Shown: positions 8,795 to 17,274 of the stretch, piece by piece
Layout of the letters: every line of letters starts with the position of its first letter
Position numbering within the stretch: the first letter of the stretch is position 1
DNA from: an uncultured Luminiphilus sp.
GTDB lineage: Bacteria; Pseudomonadota; Gammaproteobacteria; Pseudomonadales; Halieaceae
DNA: 34,741 nt
Assembly (NCBI GenBank): GCA_938091485.1
Contig: CALKMV010000087.1
Coordinates: 1 to 34,741, forward strand
Reading direction: 5' to 3'
Made by a program: the position numbers and the translations under genes
Notes under the pieces: model-generated
Told to the model about the DNA's origin: nothing
Databases searched by the model: none
What the model saw: only the letters and a program-made list of their open reading frames with translations

Positions 8795-9361
8795 GTGATC
8801 CACAGCCCTCTCAACAAATCGACACCCGGCTCTCTTCGTGGATACCTGCTATGGAGCGCGCTGTCAGTATGGAGCTTATACCAATACGCCGCTGCACAAT
8901 CTGTTTATAAAGTGACTGATGAGAATGGCAACGTGACCTTCACCGACACACCGCCATTGGACTCTGAGGCGACAGTTGAAGAGCACTCGCTCCACACACC
9001 CAATTCGGCACAGCCCGTGCTGTCATCGCCGGAAATTTTAGAGCCGGTGGAATCCGACAGCCCCCTTCGGTTTGAGACGAAGATCGTTTCACCCGGAGAT
9101 AACGCCACGATCCCGATGGGGCCCGGCAATTTTTCAGTGCAAGTGGCCCTGAGTCCACGGCTGAAGGCAGGAGAAAAACTCTTGTTGCTGCTGGACGGCG
9201 AACCCGTAGGCGCACCCCAACGAATACCGAACTGGCAGCTGAACAACGTCTATCGCGGTGAGCATCGCTTGCAGGTACTCCGCATTGACGACGGAGGTGC
9301 ACAGCTTGACGAATCAGACATCAGCACCGTGTTTGTCATGCGACCCATCGTGAGCAAATAA
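8795..9361 (+). CDS. secreted DUF4124-domain protein upstream of ntrB
   Basis: This is an exported protein of about 188 residues. A hydrophobic signal segment (YLLWSALSVWSLY, then AAAQ as likely cleavage region) precedes a DUF4124 motif (SVYKVTDENGNVTFTDTPP) and a C-terminal half with an Ig-like beta pattern. A longer frame starts with ATG at 8738, but that codon lies inside the predicted -10 box and NtrC site. I prefer GTG 8795, which has GAGG six bases upstream; GTG 8777 is another option. The stop is one base from the ntrB GTG, so the gene is the first member of the ntrBC operon. DUF4124 genes recur in gammaproteobacterial envelope loci, but their molecular role is unknown to me. Confidence 0.78.
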   Translation: MIHSPLNKSTPGSLRGYLLWSALSVWSLYQYAAAQSVYKVTDENGNVTFTDTPPLDSEATVEEHSLHTPNSAQPVLSSPEILEPVESDSPLRFETKIVSPGDNATIPMGPGNFSVQVALSPRLKAGEKLLLLLDGEPVGAPQRIPNWQLNNVYRGEHRLQVLRIDDGGAQLDESDISTVFVMRPIVSK

Positions 9362-9365
9362 GGTG

Positions 9366-10433
9366 ATGCCCGTGGAATCCATGACGGACCTCTCTACCGA
9401 CTACCAATTGGACCTGTTGGCGACCGGCGTCATATTGCTGGACGCCAATCTCCATATTCAAGCCATGAATCTCTCCGCGGAAAACCTCATGGAAGTGTCT
9501 GCCAACCGGGCTATGGGTAGCCCACTTGAAGCGCTACTTGATGAATCAAACGAGTGGTATCCCATACTGAATCAGGCGCTAACCGACAACTACCCCATGG
9601 TGCGGCGGGCCATCCCATTGACCACACGGACAGGTCAGGAGCGCACCGTCGACATCACGCTGAGCCCAATAGCCGGCAAAGTAGACAGCCGCTGCCTTTT
9701 AGTTGAACTGAACACGGTCGACCGACTGCAGGCAATCAGTCGCGACGAGAGTGAGTGGCAGGCGCAGGCCACACTGAAAGAAATCATGAAGGGTGTCGCC
9801 CATGAGGTGAAGAATCCACTGGGCGGGATACGGGGTGCCGCGCAGTTACTGGCTGGCGAGCTTGCCAACCCGAACCTGCAGGAATACACCGACATCATCA
9901 TTTCTGAAGTCGACAGGCTACGTACGCTGGTCGATCGCATGCTCGGACCAAGAGAACGCATGGAATCCGAGCCCACCAATATCCATGAAGTCATGGAGCA
10001 TGTGCGGCAGCTGATTGAGGCTGAGGCCAAGGGAGGGCTCAATATTGAGCGTGACTATGATCCCAGCTTGCCTGATTTTCTGGCCGACGCAGGCCAGCTC
10101 ACACAGGCCGTTTTGAACTTGGTCCGCAATGCCTGGCAGGCCTGCGGTGACGGTGGCGTGATCACACTGCGCACCCGGGTATACCGGCAGTTCACCGTTG
10201 GCGGAAACCGGCACAAGCTGGTCTGTGCCGTGCAGGTCTCGGATGACGGTCCCGGAGTGCCGGATGATCTCCTCCCAAGACTGTTCTTGCCCATGGTCAC
10301 GGGTAACGCGTCAGGCACAGGTCTTGGCTTATCAATAGCACAGCGCATTGCGAATCAGCATGGCGGATTAATTCAGGTGCAGAGTGCGCCCGGCGATACC
10401 TGCTTCACCCTTCTATTGCCCATGGAGATTTGA
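9366..10433 (+). CDS. ntrB: nitrogen sensor histidine kinase NtrB (GlnL)
   Basis: NtrB phosphorylates and dephosphorylates NtrC in response to PII protein, so reporting nitrogen status. The protein is cytoplasmic and has no membrane helix. An N-terminal PAS-like domain (about residues 10-120) is followed by the HisKA motif GVAHEVKNPLGGIRGAAQLL with phospho-acceptor His146. The ATPase domain has an N-box (NLVRNAWQA), DDGPGVP and GTGLGLSIA. About 355 residues is normal for the family. ATG 9366 overlaps a GTG at 9363, and ATG 9381 is also plausible, so the first few residues are uncertain. It is packed between the DUF4124 gene and ntrC; one base separates its TGA from the ntrC ATG. Confidence 0.95.
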   Translation: MPVESMTDLSTDYQLDLLATGVILLDANLHIQAMNLSAENLMEVSANRAMGSPLEALLDESNEWYPILNQALTDNYPMVRRAIPLTTRTGQERTVDITLSPIAGKVDSRCLLVELNTVDRLQAISRDESEWQAQATLKEIMKGVAHEVKNPLGGIRGAAQLLAGELANPNLQEYTDIIISEVDRLRTLVDRMLGPRERMESEPTNIHEVMEHVRQLIEAEAKGGLNIERDYDPSLPDFLADAGQLTQAVLNLVRNAWQACGDGGVITLRTRVYRQFTVGGNRHKLVCAVQVSDDGPGVPDDLLPRLFLPMVTGNASGTGLGLSIAQRIANQHGGLIQVQSAPGDTCFTLLLPMEI

Positions 10434-10434
10434 G

Positions 10435-11847
10435 ATGGCCATGACTGATCAGGTATGGATCGTCGATGACGACAGCTCAATCCGCTGGGTCATGGAAAAA
10501 GCGCTGTCTCGGGCGGGCCTCAACTGCCGGGCCTTTGAGAGTGGTGACGAAATGTTGGATGCCCTCGCTCTTGAGCAGCCGATGGTCGTCGTCAGCGACA
10601 TCCGGATGCCGGGAATGGATGGGATTCAGTTGCTTTCTCGGATCAAATCGGAGCAGCCAGAGGTGCCAGTCATTATCACCACTGCGCACTCCGATCTCGA
10701 TAGTGCGGTGAACTCCTACGAAGAGGGTGCGTTTGAGTATTTACCCAAGCCCTTTGACATTGAAGAAATGGTGGCCACGGTCACCCGCGCACAGTCCCAA
10801 CGCGATCAAGGCACTAAAAGTCCCGAGGGAAAAACCGACAATCCTTCCGCAGAGATTATTGGCAACGCGCCTGCCATGCAGGAAGTGTTCCGCGCCATTG
10901 GGCGGCTTGCCCAAAGCCATATTACGGTTCTGATCAACGGTGAGTCGGGGACAGGCAAAGAGCTGGTCGCCCGAGCGCTGCACCGCCACAGCCCCCGCGC
11001 CGATAATGCGTTCGTTGCACTGAATATGGCCGCGATTCCGCAGGAGTTGATGGAATCAGAGTTATTTGGCCACGAAAAAGGCGCGTTTACCGGTGCCAAC
11101 AGTCGGCGTGAAGGACGCTTTGAACAAGCCCGCGGCGGTACGCTTTTTCTTGACGAAATTGGCGACATGCCCGCTGCAACGCAAACGCGTCTGCTACGCG
11201 TGCTTCAGGATGGAGAGTTTTTCCGCGTCGGGGGCGTGGACTCGATCAGGGCAGATGTGCGAATTATCGCCGCTACGCATCAGAAATTGGAGTCATTGGT
11301 AGAGACGGGCGCTTTTCGCGAGGACCTGTTTCACCGACTCAACGTGATTCGTATTCACGTGCCCAGATTATCCGAGCGCCGCGAGGACATCCCCCGCCTG
11401 CTGGCACACTTTTTGACGGCTGCGAGCAGCGAGCTAGGAGTGGAGACCAAGGCGCTGTCCGAGGACGCGTTGACCGTGCTCACCCAGTTGCCATGGCCAG
11501 GCAATGTCAGACAGCTGGAGAATACCTGCCGTTGGCTGACTGTGATGGCGGCAGGACGCGAGGTGCTACTGTCCGACCTTCCCTCAGAACTGCTACAACA
11601 TCACGGCTCATCGCCAGAGGGCGCCGGGGAAACTTGGCACGAGCAACTCGCGGGCTGGGCCAATCGCCAGCTGGCCGAGGGTCAGTCAAATGTGCTGCGT
11701 CAGGCGCTACCTTTGTTCGAATCCATCATGATCGAGGCAGCGTTACAGCACACCGGCGGACGCAAGGCGGAAGCGGCAGAACTATTGGGATGGGGCAGAA
11801 ACACCCTCACCCGCAAATTGAAGGACCTTGATCTGCCAGCACATTGA
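10435..11847 (+). CDS. ntrC: nitrogen response regulator NtrC (GlnG)
   Basis: NtrC is the sigma-54 enhancer-binding activator of nitrogen-scavenging genes. The 470-residue protein shows a receiver domain with phospho-acceptor Asp55 (VVVSDIRMPGMDG), then an AAA+ domain with Walker A GESGTGKE, the sigma-54 contact loop GAFTGA and Walker B GGTLFLDEIGDM. It ends with a Fis-type helix-turn-helix (about 440-468: GRKAEAAELLGWGRNTLTRK). I placed the start at ATG 10435, one base after the ntrB stop with GGAG seven bases upstream, rather than at an in-frame codon inside ntrB. The dyads at 7011, 7042 and 8739 are its likely targets. It converges on secB with a 16-base gap. Confidence 0.97.
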   Translation: MAMTDQVWIVDDDSSIRWVMEKALSRAGLNCRAFESGDEMLDALALEQPMVVVSDIRMPGMDGIQLLSRIKSEQPEVPVIITTAHSDLDSAVNSYEEGAFEYLPKPFDIEEMVATVTRAQSQRDQGTKSPEGKTDNPSAEIIGNAPAMQEVFRAIGRLAQSHITVLINGESGTGKELVARALHRHSPRADNAFVALNMAAIPQELMESELFGHEKGAFTGANSRREGRFEQARGGTLFLDEIGDMPAATQTRLLRVLQDGEFFRVGGVDSIRADVRIIAATHQKLESLVETGAFREDLFHRLNVIRIHVPRLSERREDIPRLLAHFLTAASSELGVETKALSEDALTVLTQLPWPGNVRQLENTCRWLTVMAAGREVLLSDLPSELLQHHGSSPEGAGETWHEQLAGWANRQLAEGQSNVLRQALPLFESIMIEAALQHTGGRKAEAAELLGWGRNTLTRKLKDLDLPAH

Positions 11848-11863
11848 GTGCCGGCTCGCTCAA

Positions 11864-12388
11864 TTAGTGAGTTGCTCCCTCGGGAGGTACGTCACTTCCT
11901 TCAGCCCCATTACCCGTGGCTTCTTCCGCCGCCTGTTGCGCCACCGCTTGGCGGAACAGTGCGTCGAAGTTGACCGGGGCAATCATCAGCGCGGGGAACC
12001 CACCCTTAACAACCAGATTGTCCACCGCCTCTCGGGCGTAGGGGAACAAAATGGTGGGCGCAACGGTGGAGAGTAACTGCCGTAGCGCGTCACCCTCGAT
12101 TCCCGCGACAAAGAAAATACCGGCTTGCTGCACCTCCACCAGAAACGCTGTCTGCTCTTCCAGCTTGGCGGTAATGGTCAGCGTCAATACAACTTCGTGG
12201 TTACCTTCCTCATCTACGCGGTTGCTCTTGGTGTTGAGATCCACGTTGACGGCCGGCTTCCACTCCTGCCGAAAGACATTGGGCGTGATAGGTGACTCAA
12301 AGGAGATATCCTTGGTGTAAATCCGCTGGGTCACAAATTGTTGTTGTGCGGCTGCTTCCTGAGCGGCTGCTGTACCTTCTTCAGCCAT
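11864..12388 (-). CDS. secB: protein-export chaperone SecB
   Basis: SecB is a tetrameric cytoplasmic chaperone that keeps precursors unfolded and hands them to SecA. Family signatures include QRIYTKDISFESP near the N-terminus, NVDLNTKSN, VVLTLTITAK, QAGIFFVAGI and the conserved LFPYAREAVDNLVVKGGFP with PVNFDALF. At 174 residues it is slightly longer than E. coli SecB because of an Ala/Gln-rich N-terminal tail and a Glu/Gly/Ala-rich C-terminal tail. ATG 12388 has AAGGAG upstream. It is the last gene of a yibN-grxC-secB set, 40 bases after grxC, as in enteric bacteria. Confidence 0.97.
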   Translation of the reverse strand: MAEEGTAAAQEAAAQQQFVTQRIYTKDISFESPITPNVFRQEWKPAVNVDLNTKSNRVDEEGNHEVVLTLTITAKLEEQTAFLVEVQQAGIFFVAGIEGDALRQLLSTVAPTILFPYAREAVDNLVVKGGFPALMIAPVNFDALFRQAVAQQAAEEATGNGAEGSDVPPEGATH

Positions 12389-12428
12389 ACTGGCTCTCCT
12401 TGTCTGTCAAAATCATGGTGGTTGCGGG

Positions 12429-12680
12429 TCAAGCAAGCAGTGGGTCCAGCCCACCAGAGCGCTCAAGACCAACTAACTGATCGCAACCACCAACATGTTG
12501 TTCGCCGATCCAAATTTGTGGCACCGAAGTTTGCCCGGCCCGCTCGGTCATCTGCTGTCGTGTAGCGGGATCACCATCAACGGGGATTTCTCGATACGAC
12601 ACCCCTTTGCGATCTAGCAGTGCCTTGGCCCTGATACAAAACGGACACCAACGCGTGGTATAGATCACTACCTCACTCAC
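12429..12680 (-). CDS. grxC: glutaredoxin 3 (GrxC)
   Basis: This is a small dithiol glutaredoxin of 83 residues that reduces disulfides using glutathione. It has the active site CPFC (Cys12, Cys15), the cis-proline motif TSVPQIWIG and the glutathione-binding GGCDQL, and it ends in GGLDPLL as GrxC does. I chose GTG 12680, which overlaps the TGA of the upstream rhodanese-like gene (GTGA), so translation is probably coupled. A longer frame from 12713 would add eleven residues that glutaredoxins lack. Confidence 0.94.
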   Translation of the reverse strand: MSEVVIYTTRWCPFCIRAKALLDRKGVSYREIPVDGDPATRQQMTERAGQTSVPQIWIGEQHVGGCDQLVGLERSGGLDPLLA

Positions 12681-13123
12681 TGCGTGACCACGGGGAGCTT
12701 CTGCGCGTCCCACTCCATCATGCCGCCTGCGAGCTTCTGCGCCCGACTAAAACCCTGAGACCTCAGTGTTTTGGTGGCAGGGCCGGAAGACTGCCCCATT
12801 TTACACACCACCACGACCGGTTTTTCGCGGAATTTTTCCAACTCTCCGGCCCGGCTGGCAAGTGTGGCCGCAGGAATGTGGACGGCATCAGTGATATGGC
12901 CCCGCGCATAATCGGGGGCATCGCGGATATCGAGAAAGACACCGCCCTCACTGTTAACAAGCTGCACCGCTTCATTGATCGACAGCGACGGACCCGCTTT
13001 ACGCGTTTCATGGAGTACCAGCAGGGTTAACACCATCATCAACCCGACCACGAGAACCCACTGTTCACCGAGGAATTGGAATATCAATTCTACTGACACT
13101 ATCTCTGTCCTATTGCCATTCAA
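12677..13123 (-). CDS. yibN: membrane-anchored rhodanese-like protein (YibN)
   Basis: This is a 148-residue protein with one membrane helix (about residues 18-37) and a single rhodanese domain. The domain contains FLDIRDAPDYARGHI and the active-site loop VVCKMGQSS, with candidate catalytic Cys107. The domain is predicted cytoplasmic. The synteny with grxC and secB and the N-terminal anchor match E. coli YibN. Sulfur-transfer activity is expected from the intact cysteine loop, but the substrate is not known. It begins the operon with grxC and secB. Confidence 0.9.
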   Translation of the reverse strand: MNGNRTEIVSVELIFQFLGEQWVLVVGLMMVLTLLVLHETRKAGPSLSINEAVQLVNSEGGVFLDIRDAPDYARGHITDAVHIPAATLASRAGELEKFREKPVVVVCKMGQSSGPATKTLRSQGFSRAQKLAGGMMEWDAQKLPVVTQ

Positions 13124-13338
13124 TACTTACCCTTCTCATCACCTATTGCGCTCTCGGGTGACAAGCGGGGTGGCGTTGTGGCTTTCACTGCACTCTATGC
13201 GGGGCGCGAGTATATCGGTTCAATCGGCCGCCCTCCAGTCGAGCCCCGCACGAGAGATTGCAACAACGATGCGCTTTTCAGTTCGCAGCGGTGCCGGGTT
13301 CAGACCAAGGGTGGAGATCGAACTGCGGCGTCGGGAGT
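13124..13338. other. gap between FieF-like gene and yibN
   Basis: These 215 bases contain no supported gene. They must hold the promoter of the minus-strand yibN-grxC-secB operon. I could not pick a convincing -35/-10 pair: a minus-strand TATACT lies near 13207-13212 but lacks a good -35. No terminator or RNA gene is evident. Confidence 0.6.
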
Positions 13339-14307
13339 TCAGGATCCTTCGGCGTTCTCCACCGCCTCAATCTTGTCGTCGAGCTGCTCTTCCGTAAGAC
13401 TGACAGGGTCGAGATGAATCATCACGTCCGCCTGTGGCATGGCGGCCATAATCGCCTTTTCGACGTCATCACTCACTTCGTGGGCAATCATCAGCGGCAG
13501 GTGATCATCGAGCTCTAGGTGCAACTCAAGGAAATCCACGCGACCGGCACTGCGGGTCCGCAAATCGTGAACGCCGAGCACTTTGGGATGCGCGCTGGCC
13601 ACGCTGATGATCTGCTCCCGTTGTGTCTCGGGCAGCTCCTGATCCAGCAGCTCGCTCACCGCGTCAGCGATAATGTCCCACGCGGCTTTTAACGTATAAG
13701 CGGCCACTGCCAACGCGAACAGCGGGTCAACCCCAAGCCAACCAAGCTGCGCAAGCAACAGAGCCAGGAGCACTACAGCATTGGTCAGTAGGTCGGTGCG
13801 GTAATGGAGGGAGTCGGCGCGAATCGCCGGGGAGCGCGTGCGGCGAATGACATAGCTCTGCACCGCCACCAAACCCGCGGTCAGCAGGATCGTGAGCACC
13901 ATGACACTAACACCGACTGGGAAAGCCGCCAGCGGCTCAGGCTGCAGCAATCGCTGTATGGCCTCGGTGACGAGGAAAAGTCCCGAAGCAATAATGAAGA
14001 GGCCTTGCCCAAGGCCGGCAATGGCCTCTGCCTTCCCATGACCCCACCGATGGCTCGCATCTGCGGGGGCCAGAGCGTAGCGCACCGCAAACAGGTTAAG
14101 TACAGAGGCCCCTGCATCCATCAGTGAGTCGACCAGTGACGCCAAAATGGCGACTGAATCCGTGTGCCACCAGGCATAACCCTTGGCGATTATGAGCACC
14201 AGCGCCACCGCAACAGAGAGATGTGTCGCCAGTCGCAAAAGTCGGGCGCCCTCCTCTGCATTCAGGGGTGGCGGGGACTTTGGCGGTATTGCTGCTGATG
14301 GTGTCAT
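13339..14307 (-). CDS. cation diffusion facilitator (FieF-like divalent metal exporter)
   Basis: This CDF antiporter exports divalent metals such as Fe(II) or Zn(II) in exchange for protons. About six membrane helices cover the first 220 residues and a cytoplasmic ferredoxin-like domain follows. Metal-site motifs are DSLMD (Asp60 and Asp64 from the chosen start) and HYRTD, the pattern expected of the FieF tetrahedral site; HRWGHGK is also conserved. The C-terminal domain has HPKVLGVHDLRTRSAG and LELHLELDDHL. I chose ATG 14307 (322 residues). The frame is open to 14436, but the added sequence would overlap the gpmI promoter region and is not FieF-like. The metal is inferred from the family only. 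Confidence 0.88.
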   Translation of the reverse strand: MTPSAAIPPKSPPPLNAEEGARLLRLATHLSVAVALVLIIAKGYAWWHTDSVAILASLVDSLMDAGASVLNLFAVRYALAPADASHRWGHGKAEAIAGLGQGLFIIASGLFLVTEAIQRLLQPEPLAAFPVGVSVMVLTILLTAGLVAVQSYVIRRTRSPAIRADSLHYRTDLLTNAVVLLALLLAQLGWLGVDPLFALAVAAYTLKAAWDIIADAVSELLDQELPETQREQIISVASAHPKVLGVHDLRTRSAGRVDFLELHLELDDHLPLMIAHEVSDDVEKAIMAAMPQADVMIHLDPVSLTEEQLDDKIEAVENAEGS

Positions 14308-14483
14308 AGCGAGTAAAGCTTCGTAGGCCCTCGGCAACCGGGGCAAGACTTCTACTTGAGCACCATAGCACCAGCACCGTGTCTCCAACAGCGCGGACAG
14401 CGCCGCGCCGCAAGGTGGGGATAGTGCTGAGCGCACGGCGGCACGTTACAATAGCCTCATCATCTGTCCGAGCCCTACACACT

Positions 14484-16016
14484 GTGTCTAAGCCCCGACG
14501 CACTACATTGCTTGTCATTCTCGACGGTTTCGGTCATCGAACCGCCAGCGAGGACAACGCCATCCTTGCTGCACAGACCCCCAACCTGGACCGCCTCTGG
14601 CAAAACGCACCGCACACCTTGATCTCAGGGTCGGGGTTGGACGTCGGCCTACCCGAAGGGCAGATGGGCAACTCGGAGGTGGGTCATATGAGTCTGGGTG
14701 CCGGGCGGATTGTTTACCAGTCCATCAGCCGCATCAATCAAGCTATTGCCAGCGGCGAATTCGCCGCCAATCCAGCGTATGTCGAGGCCATCGATCAAGC
14801 CGTAGCGTCAGGCAAGGCGGTCCATATCATGGGCCTGCTCTCACCCGGTGGCGTGCACAGCCATGAGGAGCAGCTGTTCGCGGCGGTGAGACTCGCCGCG
14901 GAGCGAGGCGCGAAGCAGCTCTTTCTGCATGCATTCCTCGACGGCAGGGATACCCCGCCACGCAGTGCATTACCGTCACTGCAGCGCGCCGAATCGATCT
15001 TTGCCACCCTCGGCACGGGGCGGATTGCATCCGTTCATGGTCGCTACTGGGCGATGGATAGAGACAACCGTTGGGAGCGGATTAAAAAAACGTATTCGCT
15101 GCTGACTCAGGGCACTGCCGCGCATTGCGCGGAGTCAGCGTTAGATGCGCTGGAGGCGGCCTACGCAAGGAGCGAAGACGACGAGTTCGTGGCCCCTACA
15201 CGCATTGGTGAGCCCGCATACTTTGCGGATGGGGACGCCGTGCTGTTTATGAATTTTCGGGCGGACCGGGCCCGGCAGCTGGCACAGGCACTGGCGACAT
15301 CTGATTTTGCAGGCTTCGACAGACAGCGGCACCCCACTATCCATCTCGTCACGACCACGGAGTACGCAGGATCTCTAACCTGTCCGGTCGCTTTCCCTCC
15401 CGATACCCTGCAAGACAGCCTAGGAGAGGTGCTAGCCGACAAAGGTCTCACCCAGTTGCGCATTGCCGAGACCGAAAAGTATGCGCATGTGACATTCTTT
15501 TTCAGTGGCGGCCGGGAAGAGACCTTTGCGGGGGAAACCCGCACACTGATTCCGTCACCCGACGTGGCAACCTACGACCTGCAGCCGGAGATGAGCGCGC
15601 ACGAGGTCACCGACGCGCTGGTCGATGCCATTCAGGCAGGCAGCTACGACTTTATCGTCGTTAATTTTGCCAACGGTGACATGGTGGGACACACCGGCCA
15701 ATTTGATGCTGCAGTGACAGCGGTCGAGACTCTGGATGAGTGCCTAGGCCGCATCGAGGCAGCGCTTCTGGAGTCTGGCGGCGAGGGGCTAATTACCGCG
15801 GATCACGGTAACTGTGAGCAGATGCGCGACTATGGCAACGATCAGCCACACACCCAGCACACCACAGAACTAGTGCCACTAATCTATGTTGGTAGCAGCC
15901 TTCGCACACTGGATCCCGAAGGAGGCATCCTCGCCGATATCGCGCCCACCATCCTGTCTATGATGGGACTGGACATCCCCGCCGCCATGTCGGGGCGCAA
16001 CCTCCTGACGTCCTGA
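14484..16016 (+). CDS. gpmI: 2,3-bisphosphoglycerate-independent phosphoglycerate mutase (GpmI)
   Basis: GpmI interconverts 3- and 2-phosphoglycerate in glycolysis using two manganese ions and a phosphoserine. The 510-residue length fits. Key motifs are VILDGFG (metal-binding Asp near the N-terminus), [14 protein letters not shown] with nucleophile Ser64, [18 protein letters not shown] and the metal-binding [10 protein letters not shown] with a nearby HTQHT. I placed the start at GTG 14484, since upstream in-frame codons lie in promoter-like sequence (a TACAAT at 14447-14452). The gene is followed after 11 bases by envC, as in enteric bacteria. Confidence 0.96.
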   Translation: MSKPRRTTLLVILDGFGHRTASEDNAILAAQTPNLDRLWQNAPHTLISGSGLDVGLPEGQMGNSEVGHMSLGAGRIVYQSISRINQAIASGEFAANPAYVEAIDQAVASGKAVHIMGLLSPGGVHSHEEQLFAAVRLAAERGAKQLFLHAFLDGRDTPPRSALPSLQRAESIFATLGTGRIASVHGRYWAMDRDNRWERIKKTYSLLTQGTAAHCAESALDALEAAYARSEDDEFVAPTRIGEPAYFADGDAVLFMNFRADRARQLAQALATSDFAGFDRQRHPTIHLVTTTEYAGSLTCPVAFPPDTLQDSLGEVLADKGLTQLRIAETEKYAHVTFFFSGGREETFAGETRTLIPSPDVATYDLQPEMSAHEVTDALVDAIQAGSYDFIVVNFANGDMVGHTGQFDAAVTAVETLDECLGRIEAALLESGGEGLITADHGNCEQMRDYGNDQPHTQHTTELVPLIYVGSSLRTLDPEGGILADIAPTILSMMGLDIPAAMSGRNLLTS

Positions 16017-16027
16017 ATCCACTGCCT

Positions 16028-17206
16028 ATGACTCAACGGCTCAGGTTACGACCTACACTGAGCGTCTGCTGTCTAGGCCTCTCCCTGACACTGTCGTTGC
16101 AGCCCGCCGCGCAGTCGCCCGACGCTATCAATGACACCTCAGAACAGATCAGCGCATTGCGCGCGGAGATCGAAAGCCTTCAGGAGCGTCTGGCGTCTCA
16201 GGAGGATGATCGCGACGACTTGCAGGCCACACTGCGCGAGGCGGAGATCCGAATGAGCGGGCTTGACCAGCAGCTCGCTGGGCTCAAGGGAGAACGGGCC
16301 CATCTGCAGCAAAAAATTGATCAGCTTGATAAAGAAGGTAAGCAGCTCCGCACAGCACAACAGCAACGAGCAGACAATATTGACGCCAGCATTCAGCAGC
16401 TGTGGTTACTGCAACAGGGCGGCGGATTTCGGGTCTGGCTGGGGGATCAAAAACCCGAAGATGTAGTCAGAAACCTCGCCTATTTTCAAATGGTGATCGA
16501 AGCGCAGCAGCAGAGCATCGAAGCTTATGAACAAGGACTCGAGGCCCTGACGCTGAATCGAGACGCCATCGCCCAAACAGAGATTGCAGTGCAAGAGCAG
16601 TCCGAGGCGATCGAGAACGCGAGAGACTCGCTGGCAACACAACGAGAAGCACGGCGGGTGGCACTTGCGGCGATCAATCAGCGACTGAAAAGCGACCAGC
16701 AGCAACTGGCCGTTTTGATGCGTGACCGGGAAAGACTGGATACGTTATTGAGTGAACTTCAGGCAGTCGCTAAAGCTGCTGCTCCGGTCGTGGCCCCCGC
16801 TACTGACCTGAAACCGTTTGCCGAGTCCAAAGGCACACTGCCAATGCCCGTCTTGGGGAGCCTCACAAACCGCTTTGGGGGACGTCGCAACGCCGATATC
16901 CGTTGGAAAGGCTGGCTGATTGCCGCTGAGGAAGGAGAAGCTGTGCACGCTGTCCATGGTGGGCAAATCATTTACGCTGACTGGCTGCGGGGACAAGGTC
17001 TGTTGATGGTGGTGGACCATGGTGACGGGTGGCTCTCCCTCTACGCCCAAAGCCATAGCCTGCTCCGGGGCGTCGGTGACCGCGTCAATGCGGGAGACGT
17101 GATTGCTCGGGCGGGTGCCAGCGGCGGTAGCGAGATTTCCGGCCTGTATTTTGAGATCCGGCATGACGGTCAGCCAATAGATCCAGCCGACTGGATCCGG
17201 CGCTGA
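16028..17206 (+). CDS. envC: murein hydrolase activator EnvC
   Basis: EnvC is a periplasmic activator that, with FtsEX, switches on AmiA/AmiB amidases at the division site. An N-terminal signal peptide (about residues 1-28, cleavage near PAAQS) is followed by a long coiled coil (about 35-245) rich in Gln, Glu and Leu heptads, then a C-terminal LytM/M23 domain. That domain has RFGGRRN, WKGWLIAAEEGE and GLYFEIRHDGQ. The canonical zinc-binding HxxxD and HxH motifs are degraded, as expected for an activator rather than a hydrolase. The 392-residue length agrees with the family. It is probably co-transcribed with gpmI and perhaps with the following protease gene. Confidence 0.93.
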   Translation: MTQRLRLRPTLSVCCLGLSLTLSLQPAAQSPDAINDTSEQISALRAEIESLQERLASQEDDRDDLQATLREAEIRMSGLDQQLAGLKGERAHLQQKIDQLDKEGKQLRTAQQQRADNIDASIQQLWLLQQGGGFRVWLGDQKPEDVVRNLAYFQMVIEAQQQSIEAYEQGLEALTLNRDAIAQTEIAVQEQSEAIENARDSLATQREARRVALAAINQRLKSDQQQLAVLMRDRERLDTLLSELQAVAKAAAPVVAPATDLKPFAESKGTLPMPVLGSLTNRFGGRRNADIRWKGWLIAAEEGEAVHAVHGGQIIYADWLRGQGLLMVVDHGDGWLSLYAQSHSLLRGVGDRVNAGDVIARAGASGGSEISGLYFEIRHDGQPIDPADWIRR

Positions 17207-17247
17207 GTCCTGAGAGCATAATCGGGTAACATTACCGGCCCGCCAAC

Positions 17248-17273
17248 TTCAGGTAACTCTTTCAGGTATCTCT
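17248..17273 (+). repeat. 13-bp tandem duplication before the ctp start codon
   Basis: TTCAGGTAACTCT (17248-17260) is followed directly by TTCAGGTATCTCT (17261-17273), identical but for one base. Each copy carries an AGGT that could act as a ribosome site for ATG 17275, at about 9 and 22 bases. Confidence 0.85.
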
Positions 17274-17274
17274 C

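Noticed and set aside
14096-14518. Minus-strand 140-codon frame across the fieF-gpmI gap
   Set aside because: It overlaps both genes, has no domain and covers the probable gpmI promoter.
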